DNA from: an uncultured Oscillospiraceae bacterium
Lineage (GTDB): Bacteria > Bacillota > Clostridia > Oscillospirales > Oscillospiraceae
Length of the DNA stretch: 29,522 nucleotides
Assembly: GCA_910584805.1 (NCBI GenBank)
Contig: CAJUCB010000011.1
Span: 1-29,522, forward strand
Direction: 5' to 3'
The position numbers and the translations under genes were made by a program. Shown here piece after piece: positions 22,440-29,522 of this stretch; the first letter of the stretch is position 1, and each line of letters opens with the position of its first letter. The notes below the pieces were generated by a model, which saw only the letters and a program-made list of their open reading frames with translations, was not told where the DNA came from and ran no database searches.

Positions 22440-22465
22440 ATGAGAGGATTAGAGTGTAAGCAAAC

Positions 22466-24019
22466 TCATGCCTTGCCGGCGGTTTGCCGGCTCACGTCCT
22501 CGAACTCCGCCACGATTTCCGAAGCAGGGGGCGGGGTGAGGAGAGAGACCACCAGGATTACCAGGCAGCTCACCAGGAAGGCGGGGAGCAGCTCGTAAAT
22601 GGCCCACACACCGCCCATGGGGGCGATGGCGAACTTCCAGAGAAAGACCATCACGCCACCGGCCAGGACACCGGCAATGGCCCCCTGCTTGGTGGTGCGC
22701 TTCCAGAACAGGGAGAAGAGCATCAAGGGCCCGAAGGAGGCGCCAAAGCCTGCCCAGGCAAAGGAGACAATGCGGAATACCGAACTGTCTGGGTTCCAGG
22801 CCAGGAAGATGCCCACAATGGCGATGCCAATGACCGTCCCCCGGGCCGCCAGCATAGAGGACTTGGGGCTGAGCTTGATGCCAAAGAAGTCCTGCAACAG
22901 GTCCTGGGACACGCCGGAGGCGGCGGTGAGGAGCTGGGAGTCGGCAGTGGACATGGTGGAGGCCAGGATGCCCGCCAGGGCCACACCGGCGATGATGGCC
23001 AGGAAGGGCCCGTACTGGCTCAGCAGGTTGGACAGCTGGATGACGATGGTCTCCGACTCGGCGCTGGAACCCAGCATGGGGACCTTTCCGGCCATGGAGA
23101 CGCTATAGCCGATGATGCCAATGAGGATGGCGATGAACATGGAGATGACCACCCACACTGTGGCGATGCGCCGGGAGATTTTCAGCTTGTCCCCATCCTC
23201 AATGGCCATGAAGCGCAGGAGGATGTGGGGCATCCCGAAATAGCCCAGGCCCCAGGCCAGGGTGGAGACGATGGACAGGGCCCCGTAGCTCCCGGCTTGC
23301 CCTGTGGCGGCGTCGTAGCCCTGGGTGAGGTTCAGGTAGCCGGGGAGCTCGCTGGCGTTGGCGGCTACGATGTCCCAGCCCCCGGCCTGGTCGATGCCGA
23401 AGAACACAATGAACACCAGGGCGAAGGTCATGACGATGCTCTGGATCAGGTCCGTGGTGGACACTGCCAAGAAGCCACCCAGAACGGTGTAGGCAATGAC
23501 GATGGCGGCCCCCACGATCATGGCCACGTGGTAGTCCACGCCGAAGAGGCTGTTGAAGAGGGTACCGATGGCCTTGAAGCCCGACGCGGTGTAGGGCACG
23601 AAGAAGATCAGGATGATGGCGGCGGCGATGCAGGAGAGGACGTGCCGCTGGTCCCGGTAGCGCCGGGAGAAGAAGTCGGGGATGGTAATGGCCCCCATGT
23701 GGGCGGAGTAGTTGCGCAGGCGCTTGGCCACGATGAGCCAGTTGAGATAAGTGCCCACGGCCAGGCCAATCACGGTCCAGCCAACCTCTGCCACACCGGC
23801 GATGTAGGCCAGGCCCGGCAGGCCCATGAGCAGATAGCTGCTCATATCCGAGGCCTCCGCGCTCATGGCGGTGACGACAGGGCCCAGCTTCCGGCCCCCT
23901 AAGTAAAATTCGTGGGAGGACGAGCTGCCGCCCTTGCGGCTGAAATACACGCCCACCAGGACCATTGCCACCAGATAGATCAGGATGGTGGCAATGATAC
24001 AGATCTGTGCTGTGGTCAT
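22466..24019 (-). CDS. putP: Sodium/proline symporter (SSS family), PutP-like
   Basis: Sodium:solute symporter of 517 residues with about 13 membrane segments. Segments typical of PutP are YLGGRKLGPVVTAMSAEASD, SYLLMGLPGLAY, EVGWTVIGLAVGTYLNWL, YTASGFKAIG and LAGILASTMSTADSQLL. PutP imports L-proline with Na+. Fine substrate specificity (proline versus pantothenate or others) cannot be proven from sequence alone, but proline is the best fit. ATG 24019 is preferred (AGGAGG 7 bp upstream) over an in-frame start at 24046. It has its own promoter with a palindrome upstream, and the preceding gene is a TetR regulator in the same orientation. Confidence 0.92.
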   Translation of the reverse strand: MTTAQICIIATILIYLVAMVLVGVYFSRKGGSSSSHEFYLGGRKLGPVVTAMSAEASDMSSYLLMGLPGLAYIAGVAEVGWTVIGLAVGTYLNWLIVAKRLRNYSAHMGAITIPDFFSRRYRDQRHVLSCIAAAIILIFFVPYTASGFKAIGTLFNSLFGVDYHVAMIVGAAIVIAYTVLGGFLAVSTTDLIQSIVMTFALVFIVFFGIDQAGGWDIVAANASELPGYLNLTQGYDAATGQAGSYGALSIVSTLAWGLGYFGMPHILLRFMAIEDGDKLKISRRIATVWVVISMFIAILIGIIGYSVSMAGKVPMLGSSAESETIVIQLSNLLSQYGPFLAIIAGVALAGILASTMSTADSQLLTAASGVSQDLLQDFFGIKLSPKSSMLAARGTVIGIAIVGIFLAWNPDSSVFRIVSFAWAGFGASFGPLMLFSLFWKRTTKQGAIAGVLAGGVMVFLWKFAIAPMGGVWAIYELLPAFLVSCLVILVVSLLTPPPASEIVAEFEDVSRQTAGKA

Positions 24020-24057
24020 TGGGGTTCCTCCTATGGATCGAATCAAAAGATGTCGAT

Positions 24058-24086
24058 ATCATACCATGAATGGGAATAGAACGCAA
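24058..24086 (-). promoter_or_regulatory. Promoter of putP
   Basis: On the - strand, TTGCGT (24081-24086), 17 bp, TATGAT (24058-24063), about 40 bp before the start codon. Confidence 0.7.
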
Positions 24087-24091
24087 CACAG

Positions 24092-24123
24092 AACGCGGTA
24101 CAGACCATAGTCTATACCGCGTT
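24092..24123. promoter_or_regulatory. Long inverted repeat upstream of the putP promoter (candidate operator)
   Basis: AACGCGGTA (24092-24100) and TACCGCGTT (24115-24123) form 9-bp perfect arms with an inner AGAC/GTCT pair. The repeat lies 5 bp beyond the -35 box and 29 bp after the tetR stop. It lacks a T-run, so an operator (perhaps for the adjacent TetR protein) is likelier than a terminator. Confidence 0.5.
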
Positions 24124-24152
24124 TCCTAAACTGTAGATGAACCTCTTGTATC

Positions 24153-24773
24153 TCAAGCTTTTCCCTCTGTACGCAGACTAGACGGAAACGCGGGGGAAAA
24201 ATCGCAGAGGAACACGGGCATCACCTGTACGGCGTAGTCGCGCAGGGAGTATTCCCCAGAGCACAGGCACCAGTCATACAGCAGCGCCCGTTCACAGAGG
24301 GTGTAGCGCTTCACCAGGTCGCTGACGCTGCGGTGCTTGGCAATCTCCCCCCGCTCCTGGCCCTGGGCGATGATCCGCCGGAGCAGACGGTAATAGGTAC
24401 GCTTGTGGTTGAGCAGGTGCTTTTCCCCAGAGGTCACCAGTTGGGTGGACAGGAGACGGGCCAGCAGGTCCAGGGAGATGCTGTTCTCAATGAGGCGGAA
24501 GAGCTCGCTGTTGAGGAAGAGGAGCTGTTCCAGGGCGGGCATATTGGGGTCCATGGTCTCTTGGAGGGACTCATATTTTTCGTCAAAGAGATCACTGAGG
24601 GTGCCCAGGAGGGCGTCCTTGCCGCCGAAGTAGTGGTAGAAGGAGCCCTTGGAGGTCTCGGAGCTCTCCACAATCTCGTCTACGGTGGTGTTCTCATAGC
24701 CCTGCTCGTAAAAGAGCTGCCAGGCGGCGGCCACAATGCGGCCCCGGGTGTTGCGGGAGGACTTCTTCGCCAT
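24153..24773 (-). CDS. TetR/AcrR-family transcriptional regulator
   Basis: A 206-residue regulator. The N-terminal TetR helix-turn-helix (about residues 8-53) contains AAAWQLFYEQGYENTTVDEIV and SKGSFYHYFGGKDALL. The C-terminal ligand-binding domain is helical and unassigned. The start is ATG 24773 with AGGAGG 6 bp upstream; the in-frame TTG at 24794 is disfavoured because the Shine-Dalgarno sequence would then be coding. It follows the AlaX-type gene by 13 bp and so is probably in the DUF1846-asnA-alaX operon. It precedes putP, whose promoter carries a long palindrome, which makes putP and its own operon the natural targets. Ligand unknown. Confidence 0.9.
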   Translation of the reverse strand: MAKKSSRNTRGRIVAAAWQLFYEQGYENTTVDEIVESSETSKGSFYHYFGGKDALLGTLSDLFDEKYESLQETMDPNMPALEQLLFLNSELFRLIENSISLDLLARLLSTQLVTSGEKHLLNHKRTYYRLLRRIIAQGQERGEIAKHRSVSDLVKRYTLCERALLYDWCLCSGEYSLRDYAVQVMPVFLCDFSPAFPSSLRTEGKA

Positions 24774-24786
24774 GGGGGGCCTCCTT

Positions 24787-25950
24787 TCAGGCAAAATAGG
24801 CTTCGATCTCCGCCCGGCTGGCGGTGACGCTGCCCTGGATCATACCCGGCTGTCCGCCCCCCTTGCCCCCCAGGGCCTGGTGGATGGCCTTGGCCTGAGC
24901 CCGGAGGTCCACCGTCTGGCTGCCCATCACGCAGCGGTAGCCGTCCTTGTCCGAGCCGGTGAAGGCGGCACAGATGCCGCCGCAGCGCACCACCCCGGCG
25001 TTTACCAGGGTGCGCAGGCCGGGGATGTCCAAACCGGGCTCAAAAAGGCAGAGGTTCCCCGCTGCCTCCGGCAGGGCCTTGCACTTTTCCGCCACCAGGG
25101 CGTGCTTGGCCTCCTTCAAGGCCAGGCCCAGGTCTTGCAGCTCCTGCTGCACCCGGGCCACCCCCTGGGCGGCCTCCCCCTGCTTCACCGACAGGGCGGC
25201 GGAGATGGCGGCCACGTTTTCCTGCTTGCGCCGGTAGTCCGCCAGGGCCAGGGACCCAGCTGCCATCCACAGGCGCATCCCGCCCCGGTGGCGCATGGCG
25301 TTGATGAGCTTCACCAGGCCGATCTCCCCGGTGAAGCTGACATGGGGGGCACAGCAGGCGCACACGTCGCAGTCCTGGATGGTGACGATGCGCACATCCT
25401 CCGTCAGTTCCAGCTTGCTGCGGTAGTCCAGGGCCTCCAGGGCTGCCGGGGTGGGATAGTCCGCGGTGACAGGGCGGTTTTCCCAGATCACCCGGTTGGC
25501 CTCATCTTCTAAGCGTTGGAGTTCCTCCGGGGAGAGCTCCCGGTCAAAATCCAGGATCACCTCCGCCTCCCCCATGTGGAAGCCCACGTTGTTGCAGCCG
25601 TAGAGGCGGTGGGCTAGGCCGGAGATCACATGCTCCCCGGAGTGGCACTGCATCCGGCGAAAGCGGAGGGGCCAGTCCAGGCTGCCCTGGACCTGGGCCC
25701 CTTGGGGCAGAGGGCCGCCGCAGATATGGACGATGCCCTCCGGCTGTTCCTGGACATCCAGCACCGCCACTGGGGCCCCAGCCTCCGCCGCCAACGTACC
25801 CTGGTCGGCTGGCTGGCCGCCCCCCTCGGGGAAAAAGGCAGTCTGGTCCAGAAAGACGTCCCAGCGCTTGTCTGCGCGGGGGGTGCAGGCGAGAACCTGG
25901 GCGGAAAACCTGCGCAAATGGCTGTCCTGGTCGTAAAGTTTGATGGTCAT
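24787..25950 (-). CDS. AlaX-type alanyl-tRNA editing protein with DHHA1 domain
   Basis: A 387-residue free-standing relative of the AlaRS editing half, expected to hydrolyse mischarged Ser- or Gly-tRNA-Ala. The N-terminal beta-barrel includes TAFFPEGGGQPADQG. The zinc site has HSGEHVISG (His103, His107) and the later CACCAPHVSFTGEIG (Cys and His). After a helical linker comes a C-terminal DHHA1 domain with the GGKGGGQPGMIQGS motif, so it is the long AlaX-L form. ATG 25950 has AAAGGA 6 bp upstream. It lies between asnA (69 bp upstream) and a tetR gene (13 bp downstream). Confidence 0.92.
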   Translation of the reverse strand: MTIKLYDQDSHLRRFSAQVLACTPRADKRWDVFLDQTAFFPEGGGQPADQGTLAAEAGAPVAVLDVQEQPEGIVHICGGPLPQGAQVQGSLDWPLRFRRMQCHSGEHVISGLAHRLYGCNNVGFHMGEAEVILDFDRELSPEELQRLEDEANRVIWENRPVTADYPTPAALEALDYRSKLELTEDVRIVTIQDCDVCACCAPHVSFTGEIGLVKLINAMRHRGGMRLWMAAGSLALADYRRKQENVAAISAALSVKQGEAAQGVARVQQELQDLGLALKEAKHALVAEKCKALPEAAGNLCLFEPGLDIPGLRTLVNAGVVRCGGICAAFTGSDKDGYRCVMGSQTVDLRAQAKAIHQALGGKGGGQPGMIQGSVTASRAEIEAYFA

Positions 25951-25976
25951 AGCGTGTCCTTTCCTGAGTATGGGCC

Positions 25977-26009
25977 AACCGCCGCACCGGGAAGGGTGCG
26001 GCGGTTTTT
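25977..26009 (+). terminator. Hairpin with T-run on the + strand, between asnA and the AlaX gene
   Basis: A 12-bp perfect stem (AACCGCCGCACC, 25977-25988, with GGTGCGGCGGTT, 25995-26006), loop GGGAAG, then T residues to 26009. The T-run faces the + strand although both flanking genes are on the - strand. On the - strand only TTGG follows the stem, so it may act as an mRNA hairpin or a weak attenuator there. Confidence 0.55.
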
Positions 26010-26019
26010 GTGCTCTGTC

Positions 26020-27033
26020 TTATAGCAATATAATACCCGCGTCGCCGCAGACCTGGATGGTCTCGTCGTCCCAAATGGAGGCCTGGACCTCCCCAATGTG
26101 GGCCTTGCCCAGGAGGATCATGGACATACGGGACTGGCCGATGCCCCCGCCGATGGTCAGGGGCAGCTTGCCTTCCAGGAGCAGCTTGTGGAAGGTGAGG
26201 GTGCGGCGGTCGTCGCAGCCGGCGGTGGTGAGCTGACGGTCCAGGGCTGCCGCGTCCACCCGGATGCCCATGGAGGAGATTTCAAAGGCCCGGCCGAGAA
26301 GGTCGTCCCAGAGGAGGATGTCCCCGTTGAGCTGCCAGTCGTCATAGTCCGGGGCCCGGCCGTCGTGGGGGTGGCCGGACTTCAGGGCCCCGCCGATCTG
26401 CATCAGCAGGGTGGTGGGGTGCTCCTTCACCCAGGCGTCCTCCCGCTCCTTGGGGGTGAGCTCTGGGTATTTGTCCTCTAGCTCCTGGGTGGTGACACAG
26501 GAGAGGTTGGTGCTGATCTGGGGCAGGACGCTGAGCTGGGGGAACACGGACTGCAAGGTGCGCTGGGTGTCGGCGATGGCATCCACAATGCGCTGGACGG
26601 TGGATTTCAAATAATCCAGGGTCCGGTCCCTGGGGGCAATGACCTTTTCCCAATCCCACTGGTCCACATAGATGGAGTGGAGGTTGTCGGGGATTTCATC
26701 CCGGCGGATGGCGTTCATGTCCGTGACCAGGCCTTCCCCCACAGGGAAGTGGTAGTTGTACAGGGCCATGCGCTTCCACTTGGCCAGGGAGTGGACCACC
26801 TGGGCCTCCCGCTGGGCGGCGGGGACATCGAAGGAGACGGGGCGCTCCACGCCGTTCAAGTCGTCGTTGAGGCCGCTGGAGGCCTCCACGAAGAGGGGGG
26901 CGGAGACCCGGCGCAGGTGGAGGTTGCCGCAGAGGGTGTCCTCAAAGACGCGGTTCAAAAGGCCGATGGCCTTTTGGGTGTCATAGAGGTTCAGCAGGGG
27001 GGCGTAGCCTGCGGGGATGTAAGTCTTGGACAT
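26020..27033 (-). CDS. asnA: Aspartate--ammonia ligase (asparagine synthetase A)
   Basis: Makes asparagine from aspartate, ammonia and ATP; a class II aaRS-like fold. The 337-residue protein shows LRRVSAPLFVEASSGLNDDLNG, the conserved RPVSFDVP, LHSIYVDQWDWEKVI and the motif 3-like GGGIGQSRMSMILLGKAHIGEV near the C-terminus. Length is close to E. coli AsnA (330). ATG 27033 is chosen over an in-frame TTG at 27048 that overlaps the GGAG ribosome binding site. It is 49 bp downstream of the DUF1846 gene and probably co-transcribed with it. No T-box leader is visible. Confidence 0.96.
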   Translation of the reverse strand: MSKTYIPAGYAPLLNLYDTQKAIGLLNRVFEDTLCGNLHLRRVSAPLFVEASSGLNDDLNGVERPVSFDVPAAQREAQVVHSLAKWKRMALYNYHFPVGEGLVTDMNAIRRDEIPDNLHSIYVDQWDWEKVIAPRDRTLDYLKSTVQRIVDAIADTQRTLQSVFPQLSVLPQISTNLSCVTTQELEDKYPELTPKEREDAWVKEHPTTLLMQIGGALKSGHPHDGRAPDYDDWQLNGDILLWDDLLGRAFEISSMGIRVDAAALDRQLTTAGCDDRRTLTFHKLLLEGKLPLTIGGGIGQSRMSMILLGKAHIGEVQASIWDDETIQVCGDAGIILL

Positions 27034-27082
27034 AAGAAACAACTCCAATCGTTATGAATTATCCGTGTGGTTGCCAGGGGTG

Positions 27083-28570
27083 TTAGCCGTGGTAGAGCTT
27101 GGTGGTCTGGTATTTCGGCTCGCTGGTGAGCCGGACGCCCAGGCGGCGGAAGCTGTCCTCATCGGCCTCGGAGAGGATCACCGTGGTGTGGACCTCACAG
27201 CCCCGGAGCTTTTGCAGCTGCAATACCGCCTTTTTGGCGTTGGGGTTGGTGACGGCGCTGATGGACAGGGCCACCAAGAGCTCGTCGATGTGCAAGAGGG
27301 GGTTTTTGTTCCCCAGCACGTTGACCTTCATGTCCTGCACCGGCTCAATGACCGCCGGGGAGATCAGGTGGACGTCGTCGGGGATGCCCGCCAGGTACTT
27401 CAAGGCGTTGAGCAGCAGGGCGGAGGAGGAGCCCAGCAGGGCGGAGGTCTTGCCGGTGAGGACCTTGCCGTCGGGGAGCTCCATGGCGGCGGCGGGGGCG
27501 CCGGTGCGCTCTGCCACCGCCAGGGCGGGGCCCACCACCGCCCGGTCCTGCTCTGTGAGGCCCAGCTGCTTCATCAACAGCTCGATTTTGTACACCGCGC
27601 CGCCGTCGCTGCGGCCCCGGCGGTAGCGGCAGCGCTCGGCGTAGTAGCGCCGCAAAATCTCCTCCTGGGAGGCCTGGCGGACCACCTGGTCGTTGACGAT
27701 GCAGTAACCGGCCATATTCACCCCCATGTCTGTGGGGGAGCGGTAGGGGGAGTGGCCGGAAATGCGCTCAAAGACGGTTTTGAGCACCGGGAAAATCTCC
27801 ACATCCCGGTTGTAATTCACCGTGGTCTCCCCATAGGCCTCTAGGTGGAAGGGGTCAATCATGTTTACGTCGTTGAGGTCTGCCGTGGCGGCCTCGTAGG
27901 CCAGGTTCACCGGATGCTTGAGGGGCAGGTTCCAGATGGGGAAGGTCTCGAACTTGGCATAGCCCGCCTGGACCCCCCGGTGGAACTCATGGTAGAGCTG
28001 GCTCAGGCACACGGCCATTTTCCCGCTGCCGGGCCCGGGGGCGGTGACCACCACCAGGGAGCGGGTGGTCTCCACATATTCGTTCTTGCCATAGCCCTGT
28101 TCGCTGACGATCAGGGGCACGTTGTTGGGATACCCCTCGATGGGGTAGTGGCGGTATACCCGCAGCCCCAGGTTTTCCAGCTGGGACTGGAAAATTTCCG
28201 CCGCGCCCTGGCCGCTGAAGCGGGTGAGCACCACGCTGTCCACCTGGAAGCCAAAGCCCCGGAAGGCGTCGATGAGCCGCAGGGTGTCAGGACCATAGGA
28301 GATGCCCAGGTCCCCCCGCATCTTGCTGCGTTCCAGGTCCACGGCGGACACCGCCACCACGATTTCCACCTGCTCCTTGAGCTGCATGAGCATGCGCACC
28401 TTGGAATCTGGGTGGAAGCCGGGCAGGACCCTGGAGGCATGGTGGTCGTCAAAGAGCTTGCCGCCGAATTCCAGATACAGCTTGCCGCCGAACTGGTTGA
28501 TCCGGGAGCGGATGTGCTCGGATTGCATTTCCAGATACTTTTCGTTGTCGAACCCCAATTCTTCGATCAT
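27083..28570 (-). CDS. DUF1846 family protein
   Basis: A 495-residue cytoplasmic protein that I match to the DUF1846 family of Firmicutes and Actinobacteria. The N-terminus MIEELGFDNEKYLEMQSEHI with IRSRINQFGGKLYLEFGGKL is characteristic. A Gly-rich loop, VVTAPGPGSGKMAVCLSQLYHE, resembles a nucleotide-binding loop, and NYNRDVEIFPVL and SPTDMGVNMAGY follow. No enzymatic activity is established for the family to my knowledge. ATG 28570 has GGGAGG 12 bp upstream (long spacing). It leads a probable operon with asnA, the AlaX gene and tetR, and has its own promoter divergent from that of the sufC-like gene. Confidence 0.9.
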   Translation of the reverse strand: MIEELGFDNEKYLEMQSEHIRSRINQFGGKLYLEFGGKLFDDHHASRVLPGFHPDSKVRMLMQLKEQVEIVVAVSAVDLERSKMRGDLGISYGPDTLRLIDAFRGFGFQVDSVVLTRFSGQGAAEIFQSQLENLGLRVYRHYPIEGYPNNVPLIVSEQGYGKNEYVETTRSLVVVTAPGPGSGKMAVCLSQLYHEFHRGVQAGYAKFETFPIWNLPLKHPVNLAYEAATADLNDVNMIDPFHLEAYGETTVNYNRDVEIFPVLKTVFERISGHSPYRSPTDMGVNMAGYCIVNDQVVRQASQEEILRRYYAERCRYRRGRSDGGAVYKIELLMKQLGLTEQDRAVVGPALAVAERTGAPAAAMELPDGKVLTGKTSALLGSSSALLLNALKYLAGIPDDVHLISPAVIEPVQDMKVNVLGNKNPLLHIDELLVALSISAVTNPNAKKAVLQLQKLRGCEVHTTVILSEADEDSFRRLGVRLTSEPKYQTTKLYHG

Positions 28571-28613
28571 GTCTTGATACAGCCTCCCGTTCTATCGTCT
28601 CTCTCGCGCCGCC

Positions 28614-28627
28614 GCGCCCTGGGGCGC
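28614..28627. promoter_or_regulatory. Short GC palindrome in the DUF1846 leader
   Basis: GCGCCC-TG-GGGCGC, perfect 6-bp arms, about 20 bp downstream of the -10 box on the - strand. It may be an operator or a stable 5' hairpin. Confidence 0.35.
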
Positions 28628-28647
28628 TTCTCTTAGAATCTAGGACG

Positions 28648-28676
28648 AATCTATCAAAAATTGTATGAAAAGTCAA
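28648..28676 (-). promoter_or_regulatory. Promoter of the DUF1846-asnA-alaX-tetR genes
   Basis: On the - strand, TTGACT (28671-28676), 17 bp, TAGATT (28648-28653), giving a leader of about 70 nt. Between this and the oppositely oriented promoter at 28781-28809 lie about 100 bp in which I see no gene. Confidence 0.7.
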
Positions 28677-28780
28677 GATGTGTGCAAAATGATTGGCAGA
28701 AATGACGGGTGATTTGTGGGGGATTCCATTCTCCTGCAAGGATTCGCTGTGCAAGTTGACTGGCATAGCTTGCAAAAAGA

Positions 28781-28809
28781 TTGCATGGCGGCGGGAGTTG
28801 TGGTATAAT
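28781..28809 (+). promoter_or_regulatory. Promoter of the sufC-like gene
   Basis: TTGCAT (28781-28786), 17 bp, perfect TATAAT (28804-28809), 75 bp before the start codon. GCAAG/CTTGC arms flank the region just upstream of the -35 box. Confidence 0.8.
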
Positions 28810-28817
28810 TTATCATT

Positions 28818-28842
28818 CCCTGGCAGGCAAGGGCCGCCAGGG
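28818..28842 (+). promoter_or_regulatory. Inverted repeat in the sufC-like gene leader
   Basis: CCCTGGC (28818-28824) and GCCAGGG (28836-28842), perfect 7-bp arms starting at about +2 of the predicted transcript. It may be an operator or a 5' hairpin. Confidence 0.4.
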
Positions 28843-28884
28843 GGGACAAAAGACAAGTTTAACAGCGATAGGAGCTGGTTTGAT

Positions 28885-29522
28885 ATGCTGGAATTGAAAG
28901 GATTACGCTTCCAGGTGGAGGAAGGCGGAGGACAGACAGAGATCCTCCGGGGCATCGACCTCACCATTGACGACAACGCCTTTGTGGTCATCACCGGCCC
29001 CAACGGCGGGGGGAAAACCACCTTGGCCAAGACCATTATGGGTCTGGCTAAGCCCACCGGGGGGCAGATTATTTGGAACGGGCAGGACATCACCGCCCTG
29101 GACATCACCCAGCGGGCCAAGCTGGGCATCAGCTATGGCTTCCAGCAGCCCCCCCGGTTCAAGGGGCTGCGGGTACGGGACCTGCTGGAGCTGGCCTCTG
29201 GCAACCAGAAGCTCACCCGGGACGAGTGCTGTTCCTACCTGAACCGGGTGGGGCTGTGCGCGGCGGACTACGTGGACCGGGAGATGGACGCCTCCCTCTC
29301 CGGGGGTGAGATCAAGCGCATCGAGATTGCCACCATCCTGGCCCGTCCAGAGGGCCTGCTGATCTTCGACGAGCCGGAGGCAGGCATTGACCTGTGGTCT
29401 TTCGCCAAGCTCACGGAGACCTTCCGCATCCTCCACGGCCGGGGGAAGAACACCATTGTGGTGATCTCCCACCAGGAGCGGATCATCGACCTGGCAGACG
29501 AGATCGTGATGATCTCCGGGGG
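28885..29522 (+). CDS. sufC: SufC-like Fe-S cluster assembly ATPase (3' end outside window)
   Basis: The first 212 codons of an ABC-type ATPase without membrane segments. Walker A is GPNGGGKTT (residues 38-46), the Q-loop is SYGFQQPPRFKGLRV, the signature is SLSGGEIKR, Walker B is LLIFDEPEAGID and the switch His is in ISHQE. The FQQPPRFKG and FDEPEAGIDLW segments are typical of SufC-type proteins (COG0396), which energise SufB/SufD scaffolds in Fe-S cluster assembly. The gene runs off the right edge, and a SufB/D-like partner would be expected next. Demand for clusters fits the presence of ispG, a 4Fe-4S enzyme. GGAG lies 10 bp before ATG 28885. Another soluble ABC ATPase remains possible until the downstream gene is seen. 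Confidence 0.8.
   Translation, partial: MLELKGLRFQVEEGGGQTEILRGIDLTIDDNAFVVITGPNGGGKTTLAKTIMGLAKPTGGQIIWNGQDITALDITQRAKLGISYGFQQPPRFKGLRVRDLLELASGNQKLTRDECCSYLNRVGLCAADYVDREMDASLSGGEIKRIEIATILARPEGLLIFDEPEAGIDLWSFAKLTETFRILHGRGKNTIVVISHQERIIDLADEIVMISG

Noticed and set aside
28571..28680. T-box or other amino-acid riboswitch in front of the DUF1846-asnA genes
   Set aside because: The predicted leader is only about 70 nt, with no T-box core sequence and no terminator/antiterminator pair.
1..29522. Mobile elements, CRISPR arrays, tRNA or rRNA genes
   Set aside because: No transposase or integrase frame, no regularly spaced repeats, and no tRNA or rRNA pattern was found on either strand. The repeats seen are hairpins and one two-copy direct repeat.

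Overview
The window (about 29.5 kb, clearly GC-rich) reads as a chromosomal segment of an anaerobic Gram-positive Clostridia member, most likely in the Oscillospiraceae (Flavonifractor/Lawsonibacter/Intestinimonas-like gut bacteria). Support: a PolC-type replicase, the Firmicutes gene order pyrH-frr-uppS-cdsA-dxr-rseP-ispG-polC, an EF-P gene followed by a CD1247-type protein, a YqeG phosphatase, a DUF1846 protein and SLH repeats, with strong AGGAGG ribosome binding sites throughout. The lineage is inferred from family content, not from a database search. There is no sign of a prophage, insertion sequence, CRISPR array, tRNA or rRNA.

Layout. 1-1.75 kb: 3' part of leuS, then rpsU with a textbook promoter and a shared terminator. 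1.76-3.1 kb: a cytoplasmic GH18-like protein (-) divergent from yqeG (+). 3.15-3.47 kb: a compact locus with a 31-residue hydrophobic/basic peptide gene on the - strand, convergent with a predicted short RNA on the + strand. They share a hairpin and carry direct repeats, one over the peptide's start codon. This has the geometry of the Fst/par type I toxin-antitoxin locus and is the most interesting item here. 3.5-5.3 kb: efp, the CD1247-type gene and a macrodomain gene. 5.37-8.9 kb (-): an operon of an SLH-repeat secreted protein plus a zinc/manganese ABC importer (lipoprotein, ATPase, permease), with a promoter and a 27-bp inverted repeat at its predicted start point. 9.0-11.4 kb (-): TetR regulator, a REC-GGDEF diguanylate cyclase and a PilZ c-di-GMP receptor.

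11.7-22.4 kb (+): one long housekeeping operon linking UMP kinase, ribosome recycling, undecaprenyl-PP synthesis, CDP-diacylglycerol synthesis, two MEP-pathway enzymes (dxr, ispG), the site-2 protease RseP and PolC. A three-hairpin intergenic element lies between rseP and ispG. 22.4-28.6 kb (-): a Na+/proline-type symporter with its own promoter and a palindrome; upstream of it a TetR regulator, an AlaX-type editing protein, asparagine synthetase A and a DUF1846 protein, which look co-transcribed. 28.8 kb to the end (+): 5' part of a SufC-like ABC ATPase gene with its own promoter.

CDS starts were chosen by ribosome-binding-site spacing and often differ from the longest possible reading frame. 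Promoters, operators and RNA ends are predictions read by eye.
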